Source of the DNA: Myxococcales bacterium
Lineage (GTDB): Bacteria; Myxococcota_A; Polyangia; Nannocystales; Nannocystaceae
Reading direction: 5' to 3'
Assembly (NCBI GenBank): GCA_020633315.1
Contig: JACKDV010000022.1
Coordinates: 62,001-126,000 of the forward strand
DNA length: 64,000 nt
In this document: positions 62,621-64,000 of the stretch, in pieces
How the letters are laid out: every line of letters starts with the position of its first letter
How positions within the stretch are numbered: position 1 is the stretch's first letter
Translations under genes and position numbers: made by a program
Notes under the pieces: model-generated
The model's database searches: none
Seen by the model: the letters and a program-made list of their open reading frames with translations, nothing else
What the model was told of the DNA's origin: nothing

Positions 62621-63742
62621 TCCCTCCAGCGTCGCGATGGCGAGGCGGCGCTGACGGTGCAGCTCCGGGTGCAGCACCCGTCCGTCTGCGATCACCCGAG
62701 CGGCCGACAACCCTCGCGACAGGGGCTCGCCGTGGGCGTAGTGGGCGATCATCGACCGCACGAAGCGGAAGACGTTCGCGGCCGTCGCCCGAGACGCCGT
62801 CCAGGGCACGGAGGCGGGCATGGCATCGATCTTCACGTGGAGCACTCCGTGGGCCAAGGCCGCGGGCTCTTCGAATGTCGTCGGGCGTGGCGCGGTCGGC
62901 ATGTACCCGGCCCCGTATCCGCAGGTGATGTCGACGATGACCGAGCCGGGGCGCATCCTCCCCACCAACTGCGGAGTGAGCATCGCAGGGGTGTCGTGCG
63001 AGGAGATCAGGATGGCTCCGACCACGAGATCCGCGTCGACGACGGCCTCCTCCAGGTTCTCGGGCGTGTTGAGCATGCACTCGACGCGAGGACCCACGGT
63101 GGCCGCGAAGCGACGCAGGCGGCTCGGGTCGCGGCCGATCACCGTGGTCCGTGCCCCGAGCGCGGCCGCCGTTCGTGCCGCCGCACCGCCGGCGTTGCCG
63201 TGTCCGATGACGACGACTCGGGGATCGGGAACCCCCGGAACCGAGGACAGGAGCCTCCCGTAGCCTCCGAGGTGGGACTGGAGCAGCCACGCGCCGTAGA
63301 GGACGGCCTGCGTGCCTGCGATCTCACTGTCCGAGACGCAGCCCGGGAACGAGCCATCGTCGTCCTCGATCATCTCCAGGGCCCACGCGGTCACCCCGGA
63401 GGACTCGAGTGACTCCATCAGGGGCATGTCCCCCTCGACGTGGAGGAAGGCGATCAGCACCAACCCCGGCCGAAAGTACCGATACTCCGACGGCTCTGGT
63501 GCCTTGTACTTCATGACCACGTCGGCCTCTCGCCACGCCTCGCCCCGGTCCACGAGTTGCGCACCCGACTCCGAGTAGCTGCGGTCGTCGTGCCCGGAGG
63601 CCACCCCCGCACCTCGCTCGACGAGCACCCGCACCCCCATCGTCGAGAGCACCGCTACCTCATCGGGACCCAGGAGGACTCGACGCTCTCCACGACGATG
63701 CTCCCGAAGGAGCGCGATGGTCTCGACCGAGGTCCTAGGCAT
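62597..63742 (-). CDS. Alanine dehydrogenase / carboxyethylornithine synthase-type NAD(P)-dependent enzyme
   Basis: A 381-residue protein of the AlaDH/PNT fold. N-terminal MKYKAPEPSEYRYF corresponds to the substrate-binding KxKEP block, but the Glu is Ala (Lys80-Ala81-Pro82). The catalytic-type His is His101 in FLHVEG. The Rossmann motif VVVIGHGNAGG is at about 176-186, and SVIVDITCGYGAGYMP replaces the usual DQGG active-site stretch. It may be an imino-acid or carboxyalkyl-amino-acid dehydrogenase rather than alanine dehydrogenase. GGGAG precedes ATG 63742. It is divergent from an MbtH gene and convergent with the radical SAM genes. Confidence 0.75.
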   Translation of the reverse strand: MPRTSVETIALLREHRRGERRVLLGPDEVAVLSTMGVRVLVERGAGVASGHDDRSYSESGAQLVDRGEAWREADVVMKYKAPEPSEYRYFRPGLVLIAFLHVEGDMPLMESLESSGVTAWALEMIEDDDGSFPGCVSDSEIAGTQAVLYGAWLLQSHLGGYGRLLSSVPGVPDPRVVVIGHGNAGGAAARTAAALGARTTVIGRDPSRLRRFAATVGPRVECMLNTPENLEEAVVDADLVVGAILISSHDTPAMLTPQLVGRMRPGSVIVDITCGYGAGYMPTAPRPTTFEEPAALAHGVLHVKIDAMPASVPWTASRATAANVFRFVRSMIAHYAHGEPLSRGLSAARVIADGRVLHPELHRQRRLAIATLEGSDRETPQ

Positions 63743-63887
63743 GCGTGCTCCCCGCGTCGATCGTTGCACGCACGGGCCGCTCCATCAAGCTCCCGCCACG
63801 TGCAACGCTCGAGTCGCGGTCCTCGTGCACACCGACGAGCAACGGGCTCGGGGACGGCTCGACGCTCGAGCTCGAGGGCGACCTCGC

Positions 63888-63916
63888 TTTACGGTCCAAA
63901 CCTCCGCGGCTATGGT
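63888..63916 (+). promoter_or_regulatory. Promoter of the MbtH gene
   Basis: TTTACG (63888-63893), a 17-bp spacer and TATGGT (63911-63916) form a promoter whose -10 is six bases from ATG 63923. The rest of the gap from 63743 shows nothing. Confidence 0.5.
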
Positions 63917-63922
63917 TCGCTC

Positions 63923-64000
63923 ATGTCCCCGCGTGACGAAGACGAGGATACTCGCACATACACGGTGGTCATCAACGACGAGGAGCAGTACTCGATCTGG
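63923..64000 (+). CDS. MbtH-like protein, N-terminal part
   Basis: The 26 visible residues include TYTVVINDEEQYSIW after an acidic start, the conserved N-terminal strand of MbtH proteins (usual form V-N-D-E-x-Q-Y-S-L/I-W). MbtH proteins of about 70 residues bind and activate adenylation domains of non-ribosomal peptide synthetases, so an NRPS gene is expected downstream, outside the window. The start is supported by a TATGGT box six bases upstream. The gene is cut by the window end. Confidence 0.8.
   Translation, partial: MSPRDEDEDTRTYTVVINDEEQYSIW

Overview
The window is about 70% GC and reads as chromosomal DNA of a myxobacterium, most likely of the Nannocystis/Plesiocystis type (inference). 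The reasons are four large Hanks-type Ser/Thr kinases, three of them with a C-terminal TPR region; many secreted lipoproteins with Gly/Asp/Ser/Thr-rich linkers; a DUF1592/DUF1552 pair; sphingolipid-type glycosyltransferases; and a retron with the large msd hairpin typical of myxobacteria. I saw no rRNA, tRNA, CRISPR array or insertion sequence.

Layout. 1-2267: ATP-grasp ligase (partial), N-formylglutamate amidohydrolase and a convergent GCS2 ligase, a combination seen in predicted peptide-metabolite clusters. 2629-9933: an unrecognised 720-residue protein, a kinase-AAA-TPR protein and an SDR. 9991-12505: assimilatory sulfite reduction operon (DUF2849, sulfite reductase, DUF934). 12774-23775: POT transporter, small Cys-rich protein, DOT1-like methyltransferase coupled to a TPR kinase, lipoprotein, FIST protein, TauE/SafE permease and DUF1552. 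23777-34052: DUF1592, a COQ4-like protein behind paired operators, a membrane protein, a phosphoesterase, two coupled glycosyltransferases and two lipoproteins. 34089-39741: second TPR kinase, DUF924, lipoprotein, and an ArsR operon with two SRPBCC proteins.

39742-53649 is the most striking region. All genes run leftward: a 927-residue HEAT protein, a 2209-residue WD40-HEAT protein, a winged-helix/degenerate-SWIM/WGR protein, then a retron with recognisable promoter, a1/a2 arms, branch-G context and a long msd hairpin. The retron reverse transcriptase (YADD, NAxxH, VTG) overlaps by ATGA with a small WGR protein. I propose that these form one retron-centred multi-protein, probably anti-phage, system. 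An 8-copy 21-bp tandem repeat and a 12-bp hairpin follow it.

53771-59465: TPR lipoprotein, third TPR kinase and MFS transporter. 59635-64000: a 69-residue possible RiPP precursor, a radical SAM/SPASM enzyme, a second radical SAM enzyme (ATGA overlap), an alanine-dehydrogenase-family protein and the start of an MbtH gene. This looks like the edge of a natural-product cluster continuing to the right.

A recurring regulatory feature is a TANNNT box placed 6-8 bp before a start codon that lacks a Shine-Dalgarno sequence, which suggests leaderless transcription for about eight genes.
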